A stretch of DNA of 64,000 nucleotides from Propionibacteriaceae bacterium AM104-82 (GTDB lineage Bacteria > Actinomycetota > Actinomycetes > Propionibacteriales > Propionibacteriaceae), in NCBI GenBank assembly GCA_027658995.1, contig JAQDQK010000009.1, positions 62,001 through 126,000 on the forward strand. The letters run 5' to 3'. A program made the translations under genes and the position numbers. This document shows positions 16,937-27,472 of this stretch, one piece after another. The notes beneath the pieces are model-generated. The model saw only the letters and a program-made list of their open reading frames with translations. It did not search any database and had not been told where the DNA came from. The stretch's first letter is position 1. Each line of letters starts with the position of its first letter.

Positions 16937-17793
16937 GGCGCGCTCCGCAGGAATCTCGGCGTCGGCGGGGGCACCGTGCGACGCCGCAGCATCGCGAGGC
17001 AGCCGAGGTAGACGGCGACCAGGGTCGCGGCCAGCAGTTGCCCGAGCGGCGTGCCGTACGGGGTGAAGAAGGCCGGGTTCAGGACGAGCGCCCCGATCAG
17101 GACCACGAGCGTGATGACGGTGACCTGGCGCACCACGGCGCGCGGCTTGGCGCGCTCGGCCGCGATCTCGCGCAGCGCCCGGAGCCGGTGCTGGATGGTG
17201 TCGGAGAGCGCCTCCAGCGTCGCGCGGGCACCTGCGCCGCCGTGCGCACCCGCGATCGCGAGGGCCGCGAGGACGGCGTCGCCGTCGGCGGAGTCCATCT
17301 CGTCACCCATCGCCCACAGCGCCTCGCGCAGCGACCAACGCTGGTCGAGGCGCGCGCACAACTTGGCCACCGGCGCCTGCAGCACGTCGGGAACCTGCCG
17401 TCGGGTCGCGAAGATGGCGTCGCGGATCGACTTGCCCGACGAGAGCGAGGCGCCCAGCAGTCGCACCCAACGGTCCAGTCCGGCGAGCGTCTCGACCTCG
17501 CGGTGGGTCGGCGCGCTCAGCAGCCACGGGACGACGAGGAAGACGACGGGGATCAGGACTGCGGCAAGCAGCCAGCCCGAGGCGACCGCGGCGAGTACCC
17601 CTGCCGCCAGCGCGCCGAGCACCCAGGCGCGACGCCGCCTCGACAAGGTTTCCCACCGTCGCCGGAGTCTTGTCCACAGGGTTGTGGATGGTTGTGTGGA
17701 TAAGTCGGGGACGGTGCGGATCATCCCCGCGACGAGCAGGATCGCGCCGAGCCCGACGCTGCAGCCGGCGAGGATCGCGATGCTCAGCCCCAT
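16933..17793 (-). CDS. tadB: TadB-like inner-membrane pilus assembly protein
   Basis: The second F-domain platform protein, 286 residues. The N-terminus has one helix (LSIAILAGCSVGLGAILLV), then a basic cytoplasmic stretch, a helix pair near residues 60-90, the F domain with GDAVLAALAIAGAHGGAGA, and helices near the C-terminus. The ATG at 17791-17793 overlaps the tadA stop by ten bases, so I chose it over the far longer open frame extending to 18903, which is antisense-like translation of tadA in another frame. TadB and TadC normally form a heteromeric membrane complex. Confidence 0.85.
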   Translation of the reverse strand: MGLSIAILAGCSVGLGAILLVAGMIRTVPDLSTQPSTTLWTRLRRRWETLSRRRRAWVLGALAAGVLAAVASGWLLAAVLIPVVFLVVPWLLSAPTHREVETLAGLDRWVRLLGASLSSGKSIRDAIFATRRQVPDVLQAPVAKLCARLDQRWSLREALWAMGDEMDSADGDAVLAALAIAGAHGGAGARATLEALSDTIQHRLRALREIAAERAKPRAVVRQVTVITLVVLIGALVLNPAFFTPYGTPLGQLLAATLVAVYLGCLAMLRRRTVPPPTPRFLRSAP

Positions 17794-19208
17794 TGCGCCG
17801 CCCTCTCGAACTGGGCCAGTTCGGCCGCCATCTCCGCCTCCGGTTGGTACACCTCGGGCTGTGTCTCGGAGGCCGCGCGGTAGACGAGATGTGTCGTGGG
17901 CCGCCCTGCCTCCATCGAGCCGGTCAGTTGCCGCACCTCGGAGACGAACCGGCGGCGCAACCCGCCGCGCCACGCATCGTCCTGGAGCGTCACATGGACG
18001 ACGAAGTCCATGTGGTGCGCGATCTGGCGCATGGCGTCGTCGAGGCTCATCACCCGGCCCTGCGCGACGCGGGCCGCAAGTCGGTCGATCGTGGAGGACG
18101 CCGAGTGCGAATGCGTCGTCGACAACGTTCCCGCCCCGGACTGCATCGCCTCGAACATCGCTCCGGCCTCTTCTCCGCGCACCTCGCCGACGACCAGCCG
18201 GGTCAGGTTCTGCCGCAGCGCCTCGGGGATCAGGTCGGCGACCGTGTACGACCCGACGCTGTGGCCGCCAGTGACCTCTCCCATCCCGATCCGGGATTGC
18301 AGTGCGAGCACGTTGCGACGGTTGGCGAGCAGGTGGGTGAGCAGTTCGTAGTCGGTCTCGAGGGTGCCGAACCGCTCGTTGGGATGGATCGCGGAGATCA
18401 GCGCCCGCAGCAGCGTCGTCTTGCCCGCGCCCTGATCGCCGGAGATCACGATCGACTTGCGGGCAAGCACCGCCGACTGCAACATCCGGGCCAGCCGCTG
18501 CGGCAGCATGCCGTCCTCGGCCAGGTCGGCGAGCGTCACGTCGGTCAGGAGATGCTGGCGGATGACGACGCTCGGCCGGAACGTGAGGCCGAAGCCCATC
18601 GCGTGCAGACGGAACCGGTCGCCGAGCGCGAGCGTCATCGTCGGGTGGAGTGCGTCGAACGGGCGCGGCGGGTCGGCGGTCTCGCCGAGGAAGCGGATGG
18701 CCTCGACCAACTCCTCGTCGGAGTCGGCGACCGGCGGGTGCGATACCCGCCGCCCGTCGGGGTACTGAACGCTGACGGAGTCGTAGCCGTTGATCTCGAT
18801 GTTCTCGGCGGTCGGGATCTCGAAGAGAGGCTGCATCCTCCCGTAGCCGAAGATGGCGCTCTCGACGGCGTCGGCGTAGCGCTCCTCCAACTCCAAGGGC
18901 CACAGCGCCTCGCCGCTCTCCCCGAGGCTCTGGGCACGCGCGTGGACGACCGACCGGATGATCGCGCGCCCCTGGGCGCGCCGGTCCTGCTCGGGCATCG
19001 GCGCCCCGCGCGAGGCCAGCCAGGACGACCCCGCCGCCGCGATCCGCTCGGCCGCCTCCCTGCGCATCGGCAGGATCACCTGCCAGTCCACATCGACGAC
19101 GACCGTACGCTCGGGCGCCGCCCGCTGGGCGGTGAGCACATCCGGGTCGCGAACGATACCCAGTTGGCCGAACGCGCCCGCAAGCGACGGCAGGCCCCCG
19201 ACGCTCAT
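17784..19208 (-). CDS. tadA: TadA/CpaF-family pilus assembly ATPase
   Basis: Secretion ATPase of the GspE/VirB11 superfamily, 474 residues, powering Flp pilus assembly at the cytoplasmic face. The N-terminal domain covers about residues 1-240. The catalytic domain has Walker A GDQGAGKTTLL, an Asp box LETDYELL, Walker B-like LVVGEVRGEEA and a His box HSHSASSTIDRL. All key residues are present, so it should be active. The ATG at 19206-19208 overlaps the stop of the upstream TadZ-like gene (ATGA). Its own stop overlaps tadB, so TadZ, TadA, TadB and TadC are made in a coupled series. Confidence 0.93.
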   Translation of the reverse strand: MSVGGLPSLAGAFGQLGIVRDPDVLTAQRAAPERTVVVDVDWQVILPMRREAAERIAAAGSSWLASRGAPMPEQDRRAQGRAIIRSVVHARAQSLGESGEALWPLELEERYADAVESAIFGYGRMQPLFEIPTAENIEINGYDSVSVQYPDGRRVSHPPVADSDEELVEAIRFLGETADPPRPFDALHPTMTLALGDRFRLHAMGFGLTFRPSVVIRQHLLTDVTLADLAEDGMLPQRLARMLQSAVLARKSIVISGDQGAGKTTLLRALISAIHPNERFGTLETDYELLTHLLANRRNVLALQSRIGMGEVTGGHSVGSYTVADLIPEALRQNLTRLVVGEVRGEEAGAMFEAMQSGAGTLSTTHSHSASSTIDRLAARVAQGRVMSLDDAMRQIAHHMDFVVHVTLQDDAWRGGLRRRFVSEVRQLTGSMEAGRPTTHLVYRAASETQPEVYQPEAEMAAELAQFERAAQWG

Positions 19209-19996
19209 CTCGCCGCCTCCGCCGTCACCATCGACAACCGCTGCACGCGTTCGTGCAGCGCGGCCGACTCGCGCCGTAACCGCCCCATGAACGCGCCCGC
19301 GTGGAACCGCTTCGGCTCGACGGCGCCGTCGCTGAGCACCTCGGCCGCCCGCGGATCCCAGGCGGGCTCCAGCCAGGACGGCAGCCCGAACTGGGCCGCG
19401 ATGTCGGACGACGAGTACGGCCTGCCCGCCCCGACGATGGCAAGCGCGGCGGGGCGCGGCACCGACAGCGCACCCAACTGATCCTCAAGCGTCAGGAGGT
19501 GGATCCGCGCCGCCGCCAGCGATCGCAGCGACGACCGCACGCACAGCAGGACGGCGTCCGAGACCGCAAGCAGCGCGGGTGGTAGGCCGTGCACGGAGAC
19601 CCTGCCCGCGTCGACGATCACGTCGACGCCCTGGGCGTCGAGCATCCCGAACGCATCGGCCAACCCCGCCCAGACGTGTTCGAACAGCCGCGACGATCCC
19701 GCCGACGTGAAGCCTGGCAGCAGGCGGCGCTGGACGGTGCCGCCCTGGACGAGCGGGAGGGTCTGGCGCCACAGTTCCGGGGCGAGCGCGACGCCCTCGC
19801 GATGCAACCGGGCGACCGCCATCAGCCCGCGCCCGCCGTGGTCCATGCCGCGCAGATAGCCGGCCTGCACTGCCTGGGCCGCGTCGCGGTCGCAGTCGGC
19901 CAGCAGCACGTGGCGCGGCCAGGTAAGCGCCATCCCGAGCGCCGTGGTCGTCACGCCGGGCGAACCGGCGCAGGAGGCGAGCAGGACGACGGCCAT
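19205..19996 (-). CDS. TadZ/CpaE-like MinD-fold protein with degenerate P-loop
   Basis: A 263-residue protein of the ParA/MinD fold at the position where Tad operons carry tadZ, which places the pilus machine at a site on the membrane. The expected P-loop KGGxGKTT reads instead CAGSPGVTTTA, so the catalytic lysine is replaced by valine and ATP hydrolysis is doubtful. Beta-strand and helix segments such as HVLLADCDRD and VDVIVDAGRV agree with the MinD core. The ATG at 19994-19996 overlaps the upstream stop as TGATG; a GTG one codon earlier is equally possible. Confidence 0.75.
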   Translation of the reverse strand: MAVVLLASCAGSPGVTTTALGMALTWPRHVLLADCDRDAAQAVQAGYLRGMDHGGRGLMAVARLHREGVALAPELWRQTLPLVQGGTVQRRLLPGFTSAGSSRLFEHVWAGLADAFGMLDAQGVDVIVDAGRVSVHGLPPALLAVSDAVLLCVRSSLRSLAAARIHLLTLEDQLGALSVPRPAALAIVGAGRPYSSSDIAAQFGLPSWLEPAWDPRAAEVLSDGAVEPKRFHAGAFMGRLRRESAALHERVQRLSMVTAEAAR

Positions 19997-20640
19997 CACT
20001 GACCCACCACGACCACGGCGACCAGGTCGCCAGCGGCGAGGCGCGCGACGGCGTCCGCCTCGGCATCGGCGACGGTCACCTCCAGCGCGAACGTCATGCC
20101 GTCCTCCAACGCGAGCGGGACGCTGGCCGTCAGCGCGTCCACCGACGACTGGTCGCCCTCCGCGAGGCCGACGACCCGCACCACGGTACCGACGGGCAGA
20201 TCGGCCGAGGGAAGCTTGCCCAGCGGTAGCCGGAGACCGACGACGGTGCGGCCCGACGGCAGGGGAGCGGTGCCCACGTGGCTGCCGAGCGGAAACGCCC
20301 CGGACGGCAGATCCGTCAGCGCCTCCTGACCGAGCAGCGAATCGAACCGGTCGGCGGGCAGCGCGGCGATCCCGGTGGAGCCGGGCAGGTCGACCAACCT
20401 CAGGTCGCCCGGTTCGATCTGCTCGCCCCGCCGGACGTCCGAGGCCATCACGATCACCTGACGCTGGTCGGTGTTCATCGAGTACAGGGCGGCCGCGCCG
20501 AGGCCACCGAGGACCACCAGGAGTACGCCGAGCGCGATCAGACGGGGGCTGCGGCGGGCGCGCAACTGCACGACGTCGGGGCGTGGTGTCGACGGCGGCG
20601 TCAGATCTGGCTTCGTCGGTCGCTGCTGCGGGCTGTGCAT
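19996..20640 (-). CDS. CpaB/RcpC-like SAF-domain pilus protein
   Basis: First gene of the Tad operon, 214 residues. A polar N-terminus is followed by one membrane helix (LIALGVLLVVLGGLGAAAL), then an extracytoplasmic SAF domain (VIVMASDVRRGEQIEPGDLRLVDL), as in CpaB/RcpC and flagellar FlgA. These proteins bind glycan or guide the pilus through the envelope. I chose the ATG at 20638-20640, which has GGGGGAGGAGG about seven bases upstream; the frame reaching 20820 adds sixty unlikely residues. The promoter should lie in 20641-20898, shared with the divergent secreted-protein gene. Confidence 0.8.
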   Translation of the reverse strand: MHSPQQRPTKPDLTPPSTPRPDVVQLRARRSPRLIALGVLLVVLGGLGAAALYSMNTDQRQVIVMASDVRRGEQIEPGDLRLVDLPGSTGIAALPADRFDSLLGQEALTDLPSGAFPLGSHVGTAPLPSGRTVVGLRLPLGKLPSADLPVGTVVRVVGLAEGDQSSVDALTASVPLALEDGMTFALEVTVADAEADAVARLAAGDLVAVVVVGQ

Positions 20641-20898
20641 CGCACGCCTCCTCCCCCCGGAAGCCTCATTCAAGCCCGAAGTGGCCTCTGACGTGGGGTT
20701 TTTGGCCAAGTCCCGCCCCTTTGTGGATAACTTCGCGCGTGATCCGCCCGGCCTGTGGACGAATCGGCCCCCGGTGACCACGCAAACCGGTCCCGGATGC
20801 TGAGCAGCGGTTATGCACATGACCGACCCCGGAGTTTGACTTCCTGAGATTCCTGAGAGAATCTTGGGGAGGAAAAATCCGGGTTAGAGGAGTGCTTC

Positions 20899-21732
20899 GT
20901 GCGCAAATGGATCGCAGCAGCGGCCACAGGGCTGGCCGCAGCCGTCGTATCCGTCGTCGCTACCACCGCGACCGCGCTTCCCCTCGCGCCGACCCCGGTC
21001 GCGCCGGTCACCGGCATCCCCAACCCCTGCGCCCCGACGTTCCCGTTTCCTGAGGATGCGTCGATCTCGGAGCTCAAGGACGGCATCACCACCAACTTCG
21101 GCTTCAAGCTGACCGGTTCCCAGTGGACCGAGGAGCGCCGCCCGTCGATCAAGATCCTGTGGGAGACGCTCGACGCGATGGAGTGCACCTCCTACCGCAA
21201 GGACCTGCAGGCGAAGGTGGACGGCAACGTCGGCCTCAACGCCGCCAGGATCAGCGGCTACGCCTGGGGTGACTGGAGCCTCACCAAGGGCAACTACGTC
21301 ACCTACGACTTCTCCAAGTTCCAGAAGGCGCTCGACTCCGGCGATGAGGGCCGCCTGACGCGCCTCGTCGCCCATGAACTTGGTCACGTCCTCAACTCGG
21401 ATCGCTACAGCGAGCCCGAGTACTGGCAGACCTTCAAGAAGCTGTTCGCCAAGGAGGGCAAGTTCTCCTCCTACGCAGGCGGCAGCGTCACCGAGACCTT
21501 CGCCGACGTGATCGGCTACTACGTGGGCCGCTGCGCGCTCGACAACCCGTACGACACCGGCAAGTACGACGCCTACTACGAGTACGCGAAGACCCACGTC
21601 TTCGGCGGCAAGGAGTTCGGCCCCGCCCCCGGCGAGAAGCCCAACTGCACCACGCCGTCCGCCGACGCGGAGGCGCCGATGCCGGGCGCCGAGCCGACCG
21701 CCGACTGGCTGGAAGGTCTCAGCGGCGAGTAA
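20899..21732 (+). CDS. Secreted zinc metalloprotease-like protein
   Basis: A 277-residue exported protein. A signal peptide (RKWIAAAATGLAAAVVSVVATTATA) precedes the mature part. The motif VAHELGHVLN near residues 155-165 is the HExxH zinc site, and ETFADVIGYY downstream could supply the third ligand Glu or Asp, as in gluzincins. Six cysteines could form disulfides. The family is not one I can name. Start is GTG at 20899-20901 with GAGGAG about seven bases before. It is divergent from the pilus operon and followed after 33 bases by a small membrane-anchored protein. Confidence 0.7.
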   Translation: MRKWIAAAATGLAAAVVSVVATTATALPLAPTPVAPVTGIPNPCAPTFPFPEDASISELKDGITTNFGFKLTGSQWTEERRPSIKILWETLDAMECTSYRKDLQAKVDGNVGLNAARISGYAWGDWSLTKGNYVTYDFSKFQKALDSGDEGRLTRLVAHELGHVLNSDRYSEPEYWQTFKKLFAKEGKFSSYAGGSVTETFADVIGYYVGRCALDNPYDTGKYDAYYEYAKTHVFGGKEFGPAPGEKPNCTTPSADAEAPMPGAEPTADWLEGLSGE

Positions 21733-21765
21733 GCCCTGGACCGCCCCTCAGGCATCCTTGACGCC

Positions 21766-22233
21766 ATGAAAAAGCGTCCCGTCTTCTGGGTGCTCATCGG
21801 CCTGGCTGTCGCGATCCTGCTCGGCCTCATCATCACCCTCGCCTTCGCCATCGGCCGGTTCATCGGCGGCGAGGCAGGCTGTGACCGTGGGCTCGGCGCC
21901 ACCGACTGCCCCGTCGACACGGAGACCATCGAGGATCTGACCCGCATGGACCTGCCCGAGGGCACCACGATCGAGTCGTCGAGTTACTCGTCGTTCCAGG
22001 ACTGGAGCCTCGACGCGACCTTCACCATCCCTGCCGACGGCGTCGCCGCCTGGGAGGCCTCGCTCACCGGCTACGGTGAGCCGGGCGCCGAGTGCTTCGG
22101 GCTCCCGAACCTCGCGCCCGACCAGGTGTGCGCGAGCACCCCGGACGACACCACCGTCGAGGTCTCCCGCTACGCCCGCGCCGATCAGCCCGACGGATCC
22201 GTCAAGGTCGCGGTGCAGGCATTCGGCGGCTGA
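21766..22233 (+). CDS. Single-pass membrane protein of unknown function
   Basis: 155 residues. A short basic N-terminus (MKKRP) leads into one long hydrophobic helix (FWVLIGLAVAILLGLIITLA), then an extracytoplasmic domain of about 120 residues with several Cys, no known motif and a repeated pattern of acidic residues. Looks like a type II membrane anchor or an uncleaved signal. It follows the metalloprotease-like gene in the same direction and may be co-transcribed. I do not recognise a family. Confidence 0.7.
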   Translation: MKKRPVFWVLIGLAVAILLGLIITLAFAIGRFIGGEAGCDRGLGATDCPVDTETIEDLTRMDLPEGTTIESSSYSSFQDWSLDATFTIPADGVAAWEASLTGYGEPGAECFGLPNLAPDQVCASTPDDTTVEVSRYARADQPDGSVKVAVQAFGG

Positions 22234-22303
22234 CGCGGCGGTAGGCTAGCGCCGAGCCCGAGCGACGGGCCGACCAGCACTCTTCGTTTTCCTTGGAGGA
22301 AGC

Positions 22304-23350
22304 ATGCCCGAGGTAGCCGCATACGCCATCGATTCGCCGACCGGCGCCTACCACCCGACCACCATCACGCGCCGCGAGCCCGGCCCGACGGAGGTCTACT
22401 TCGACATCCATTACGCGGGCATCTGCCACTCGGACATCCACACCGCGCGCGGCGAGTGGGGCCCCATCAGCTACCCGTTCGTCGGCGGCCACGAGATCGC
22501 GGGCATCGTCAGCGCCGTCGGCTCCGACGTGACCAAGTTCGCGATCGGCGACCGGGTCGGCGTCGGCTGCTTCGTCGACTCCTGCGGCGAGTGCGAGATG
22601 TGCGAGCAGGGCGAGGAGCAGTTCTGCACCGGTCGCCCCGGCACCGTGTGGACCTACAACGGCATCGGCCGCGACGGCCTGCCGACCAACGGCGGCTACT
22701 CCAAGGGCATCACGGTCGAACAGGACTACCTGATCCGCGTCCCCGACTCCGTCAGCCTCGAGCACGCCGCCCCGCTGATGTGCGCGGGCATCACCACCTA
22801 CAACCCGCTCAAGCGCTGGGGCGCCGGCCCCGGCAAGCGCGTCGGCATCGTCGGCATGGGCGGCCTCGGCCACATGGGCGTGCAGTTCGCCGCGGCGCTG
22901 GGCGCCGAGACCATCGTGCTCGGCCGCTCGCTCTCCAAGCGCGAAGACGGACTCAAGCTCGGTGCGACCGACTACGTCTCGACGCAGGACCCCGACTCGA
23001 TGCGCGCGCTGCGCGGCAGCTTCGACCTGATCCTGTCGACGATCTCCGACGGCATCGACCTCGACCAGATGCTGAAGCTCCTCAAGGCCCACGGCGTGCT
23101 CGTCAACGTCGGCCTGCCCGAGAACTCCTCGACGCTCGACATCGGCGTCCTGACGGGGCAGGCGCGCGTGCTGGCTGGCTCCAACATCGGTGGCATCGCC
23201 GAGACCCAGGCGATGCTCGACTTCTGCGCCGAACATGACCTGCGTCCGATCGTGGAGGTCATTTCCGCAGACAGGATCAACGAGGCCTACGACAACGTCG
23301 TCGCATCGAAGGTGCGCTACCGCTACGTCATCGACGCTTCGACGATCTGA
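22304..23350 (+). CDS. Zinc-dependent alcohol dehydrogenase (YahK/cinnamyl-ADH type)
   Basis: Medium-chain dehydrogenase/reductase of 348 residues, oxidising or reducing alcohols and aldehydes with NAD(P). Catalytic zinc ligands are visible: Cys in YAGICHSDIH, His-Glu in GGHEIAGIV, and a later Cys in LMCAGITTY. Structural zinc cysteines appear in CGECEMCEQGEEQFC. The Rossmann motif GMGGLGHMGVQFA follows, and a Ser-rich turn GRSLSKRED suggests NADP preference. It begins at the ATG 22304-22306 with TTGGAGGAAGC just upstream. Monocistronic: a hairpin lies after the stop. Confidence 0.92.
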   Translation: MPEVAAYAIDSPTGAYHPTTITRREPGPTEVYFDIHYAGICHSDIHTARGEWGPISYPFVGGHEIAGIVSAVGSDVTKFAIGDRVGVGCFVDSCGECEMCEQGEEQFCTGRPGTVWTYNGIGRDGLPTNGGYSKGITVEQDYLIRVPDSVSLEHAAPLMCAGITTYNPLKRWGAGPGKRVGIVGMGGLGHMGVQFAAALGAETIVLGRSLSKREDGLKLGATDYVSTQDPDSMRALRGSFDLILSTISDGIDLDQMLKLLKAHGVLVNVGLPENSSTLDIGVLTGQARVLAGSNIGGIAETQAMLDFCAEHDLRPIVEVISADRINEAYDNVVASKVRYRYVIDASTI

Positions 23351-23372
23351 GGCATCAGCCCTTGTCACACCG

Positions 23373-23406
23373 GGTCGCGGGAGGGTAGCACAGCCCTTCC
23401 GCGACC
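23373..23406 (+). terminator. Hairpin terminator after the alcohol dehydrogenase gene
   Basis: Near-perfect 13-bp stem (GGTCGCGG plus AGGG paired with CCCT plus CCGCGACC, one G-T pair) with an 8-base loop, 22 bases after the stop. No U-run. The remaining 243 bases up to the next start hold no gene I can support. Confidence 0.6.
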
Positions 23407-23649
23407 TACCCGGCACCCCCCGGGCTGCCCGCAGGGGCGGGGTGAGACGATGAGGAACAGCAGGTACAGCGTCCACTGTCCTGCGGCCGGCCGGGTCGGC
23501 CCGACAGCTCCCGGCACTCGGGCCGACCCTACGGGGCCTGCCGCGGCCGGACGCTTGCCTGCCGCTCAACGTCGAGCGCCCCTCGGGGCACAATCCGCGT
23601 GTCCGCGCCTGTCAGGACCAGCGCCGCTAGGGTGGCCGGGGAGGCGAGC

Positions 23650-24969
23650 GTGAGCGAGAACGGATACGGCCGTGCGGCCTGGCTGGTCTGGGGCGTGGGC
23701 CTCTTCGCCTACGCCGTCGTCGTCATGCACCGCACCTCGCTCGGCGTCGCCGGGCTCGAGGCGGCCCAGCACTTCGGCACCACCCCCGGCGTCATCTCCA
23801 CCTTCGTCGTCCTCCAACTGGCCACCTACGCGCTCGCCCAGGTGCCCGTCGGGCTGCTGCTCGACCGGTTCGGGTCCCGGGCGCTGCTCACCGCAGGCGT
23901 GCTGCTCGCGGGAGGTGGGCAGGTGCTGCTCGCCTTCGCCGAGGATCTGCCGCTCGCCTACGCGGCCCGACTTCTGCTCGGCGTCGGCGACGCGTGCATC
24001 TTCAACTCCGTGCTGCGCCTGCTTCCCCGCTGGTTCGACGCGAGAAGGGTGCCGATCCTCAGCCAGGTGACCGGCATGTTCTCGGCCGTCGGGCAGATCG
24101 CGGCCGTGGCCGTCGTGCTGCCCCTGATCCAGCACCTCGGCTGGACCACCGGACTGCTGATCGCCGCCTCCAGTTGCCTGCTGGCGGCCCTCGCCACCGT
24201 CACCTTCGTGCGCAACGCCCCACGCGGCGAGGCCACCGCGGTCGTGACGGACCCGTTGCGCGAGATCCCGCGCAACGTGCTCGGCGTCACCAAACACCCG
24301 GCGACCCAACTCGGCTTCTGGATCCACTTCACCTCCGGCTTCTCCATGAACGCCTTCCTGTTCATGTGGGGCATGCCCTACCTGATCGTCGGGCAGGGGC
24401 TGACGCAACTGGAGGCGTCCGGCCTGTTCACGCTGCTTTCGGTCGCCTCGATGGTCGCGGGGCCGATCATCGGGGCCCTGACGGCGCGGCATCCGCTGCG
24501 GCGCAGCAACCTGGCGCTGATCGTGATCGGCGCGCTGATCGGTTCCTGGGCCGCCGTGCTGCTGTGGCCGGGGAAGGCCCCGGCGCCGCTGCTGTTCCTG
24601 CTCATCGTCGTCATCGCCGCCAACGGCCCGGGCACCGGAATCGGCTTCGACTTCCCGCGCACCAACCTGCCCGTGACGCGCCTCGGCGCCGCGAACGGCG
24701 TCGTCATCGCGGGCGGCTTCACCGGCGGCACCATCCTGATCCTGCTGATGGGCATCTTCCTGGACTGGATCGCGGGGGGTGCCGACTACACCGCGCAGGA
24801 CCTGCGCCTGGCATGGGCGCTGCAGGCCCCGTTCTTCGTCGTCGGCCTCGTCGGCATCCTGATCAGCAGGCGCAGGCTGCGCGCGCTGATGGCCGAGGAC
24901 GGGGTGATCGTGCCGAGTTGGCGCGAGGTGGCCGAGCGGATCCGCCGCAACCGCGGCGCGGGACGCTGA
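23650..24969 (+). CDS. MFS transporter
   Basis: Major facilitator of 439 residues with about twelve helices. The first loop has VPVGLLLDRFGSRALL, the superfamily motif between helices 2 and 3. Helix 4-5 region GVGDACIFNSVLRLLPRWF resembles the nitrate/oxalate and phthalate carrier groups. I chose GTG at 23650-23652 because GGGGAGG lies six bases upstream; the earlier in-frame GTG at 23599 has none and adds seventeen residues. Substrate unknown. It ends four bases from the convergent PRPP-synthetase-like gene with no hairpin between. Confidence 0.85.
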   Translation: MSENGYGRAAWLVWGVGLFAYAVVVMHRTSLGVAGLEAAQHFGTTPGVISTFVVLQLATYALAQVPVGLLLDRFGSRALLTAGVLLAGGGQVLLAFAEDLPLAYAARLLLGVGDACIFNSVLRLLPRWFDARRVPILSQVTGMFSAVGQIAAVAVVLPLIQHLGWTTGLLIAASSCLLAALATVTFVRNAPRGEATAVVTDPLREIPRNVLGVTKHPATQLGFWIHFTSGFSMNAFLFMWGMPYLIVGQGLTQLEASGLFTLLSVASMVAGPIIGALTARHPLRRSNLALIVIGALIGSWAAVLLWPGKAPAPLLFLLIVVIAANGPGTGIGFDFPRTNLPVTRLGAANGVVIAGGFTGGTILILLMGIFLDWIAGGADYTAQDLRLAWALQAPFFVVGLVGILISRRRLRALMAEDGVIVPSWREVAERIRRNRGAGR

Positions 24970-24972
24970 GGC

Positions 24973-25956
24973 TCAGAAGAGCCCCTCGGGGAGTTCCGGA
25001 GGCGGCGCGTAGGCCGGGTCGACGCCGTTGAACAGTTTGCTGACCGAGCGACCCGTGTGGATCCGGGCGATCGCGTCGGCGAAGAGTTCCGCGATGCTCA
25101 GTTGCGTCAGCCCGGGGAAATCGGCGGGGGCGGGAACGGTGTTGGTCGAGACGACCTCGAAGATCCGGTCCGACGAGGTCAGCTTCCCCACCGCATTGCC
25201 CGTGAACAGGCCGTGCGTGCAGGCAACCGACACCTCGCCGCAGCCGAAGTCGCCGAGCCGGTTCACGATCTCCATGATGGAGCCGCCGGTGGCGATCTCG
25301 TCGTCGAGGACGATCGCGTTCTTGCCCGCCACGTCGCCGACGATGGAGTCGATCACGACCCGGTCGTCGGCGAGCCGCTGCTTCGAGCCAGCCGCGACCG
25401 GCAGGTTGAGGAGCCGGGCAAGCAGCGTCGCCTGCTTCGCGTTGCCGAGGTCGGGGGAGACGACGACGTAGTTGGTCAGGTCCCTGCCGCGGTAATGGTC
25501 GGCGATCACGCCAAGCGCCGTCAGGTGGTCGACCGGCACCGAGAAGAAGCCGTGCACCTGCGGGGCGTGCAGCGCCATCGTCAGGACCCGGTCGACGCCG
25601 GCGGTGGTCAGCAGGTCCGCGACGAGGCGGCCGCCGAGCGAGATCCGCGACGCGTCCTTCTTGTCGGAGCGGGCGTAGGCGTAGTGCGGCATCACGGCCG
25701 TGATCTGCTGCGCCGACGCGCCGCGGGCGGCATCGACCATCAGCAGCAGTTCCATCAGGTGCTCCTGCGTCGGGGGCACGAGCGGTTGGACGATGTAGAC
25801 GTCGCGTTGCCTGCAGTTGGCCAGCAACTGCGCCTGGAGGCAGTCGTTGCTGAACCGGGAGATGTTGACGCCGGACCGCTCGATGCCGAGGTTGGTGCAG
25901 ATCTCGTCGGCGAGAGCAGGGTGCGCCGAGCCGGAGAAAACGACGATGCCCTTCAC
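24973..25956 (-). CDS. Ribose-phosphate pyrophosphokinase-like protein
   Basis: A 327-residue member of the PRPP synthetase family, which normally makes PRPP from ribose 5-phosphate and ATP. Both halves of the fold are visible: FSGSAHPALADEI at the N-terminus, the flexible loop YARSDKKDASRISLGGRLVADLL, and the PRPP loop VLDDEIATGGS. Differences from canonical bacterial Prs: the Mg-binding DLH motif reads ALH, and the PRPP loop usually reads VDDMIDTGGT. It may be a second, diverged or specialised paralogue. I chose GTG at 25954-25956 with AGGGAAAGG nine bases before; another GTG ten codons upstream has no binding site. Confidence 0.8.
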   Translation of the reverse strand: MKGIVVFSGSAHPALADEICTNLGIERSGVNISRFSNDCLQAQLLANCRQRDVYIVQPLVPPTQEHLMELLLMVDAARGASAQQITAVMPHYAYARSDKKDASRISLGGRLVADLLTTAGVDRVLTMALHAPQVHGFFSVPVDHLTALGVIADHYRGRDLTNYVVVSPDLGNAKQATLLARLLNLPVAAGSKQRLADDRVVIDSIVGDVAGKNAIVLDDEIATGGSIMEIVNRLGDFGCGEVSVACTHGLFTGNAVGKLTSSDRIFEVVSTNTVPAPADFPGLTQLSIAELFADAIARIHTGRSVSKLFNGVDPAYAPPPELPEGLF

Positions 25957-26122
25957 AAGGTGTGGCCTTTCCCTGGAGTTGGCCACAGCCTAGCGACCCG
26001 GCCGAATCGCGAGGAACGAACCTCGTCAATCGGTTGAGGCTTGCCCTGGCTGCAATACTGGTGCGCATGCCAACCACTGACTCGGAGAGTCATAAACGCA
26101 TCCCGCCCCATGAGGCCGCCCG

Positions 26123-27468
<1,346 letters not shown>

Positions 27469-27472
<4 letters not shown>

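Noticed and set aside
23407..23649. Possible structured RNA or tRNA between the alcohol dehydrogenase and MFS genes
   Set aside because: Very GC-rich and able to fold, but I could not match a tRNA cloverleaf, RNase P core or known riboswitch.
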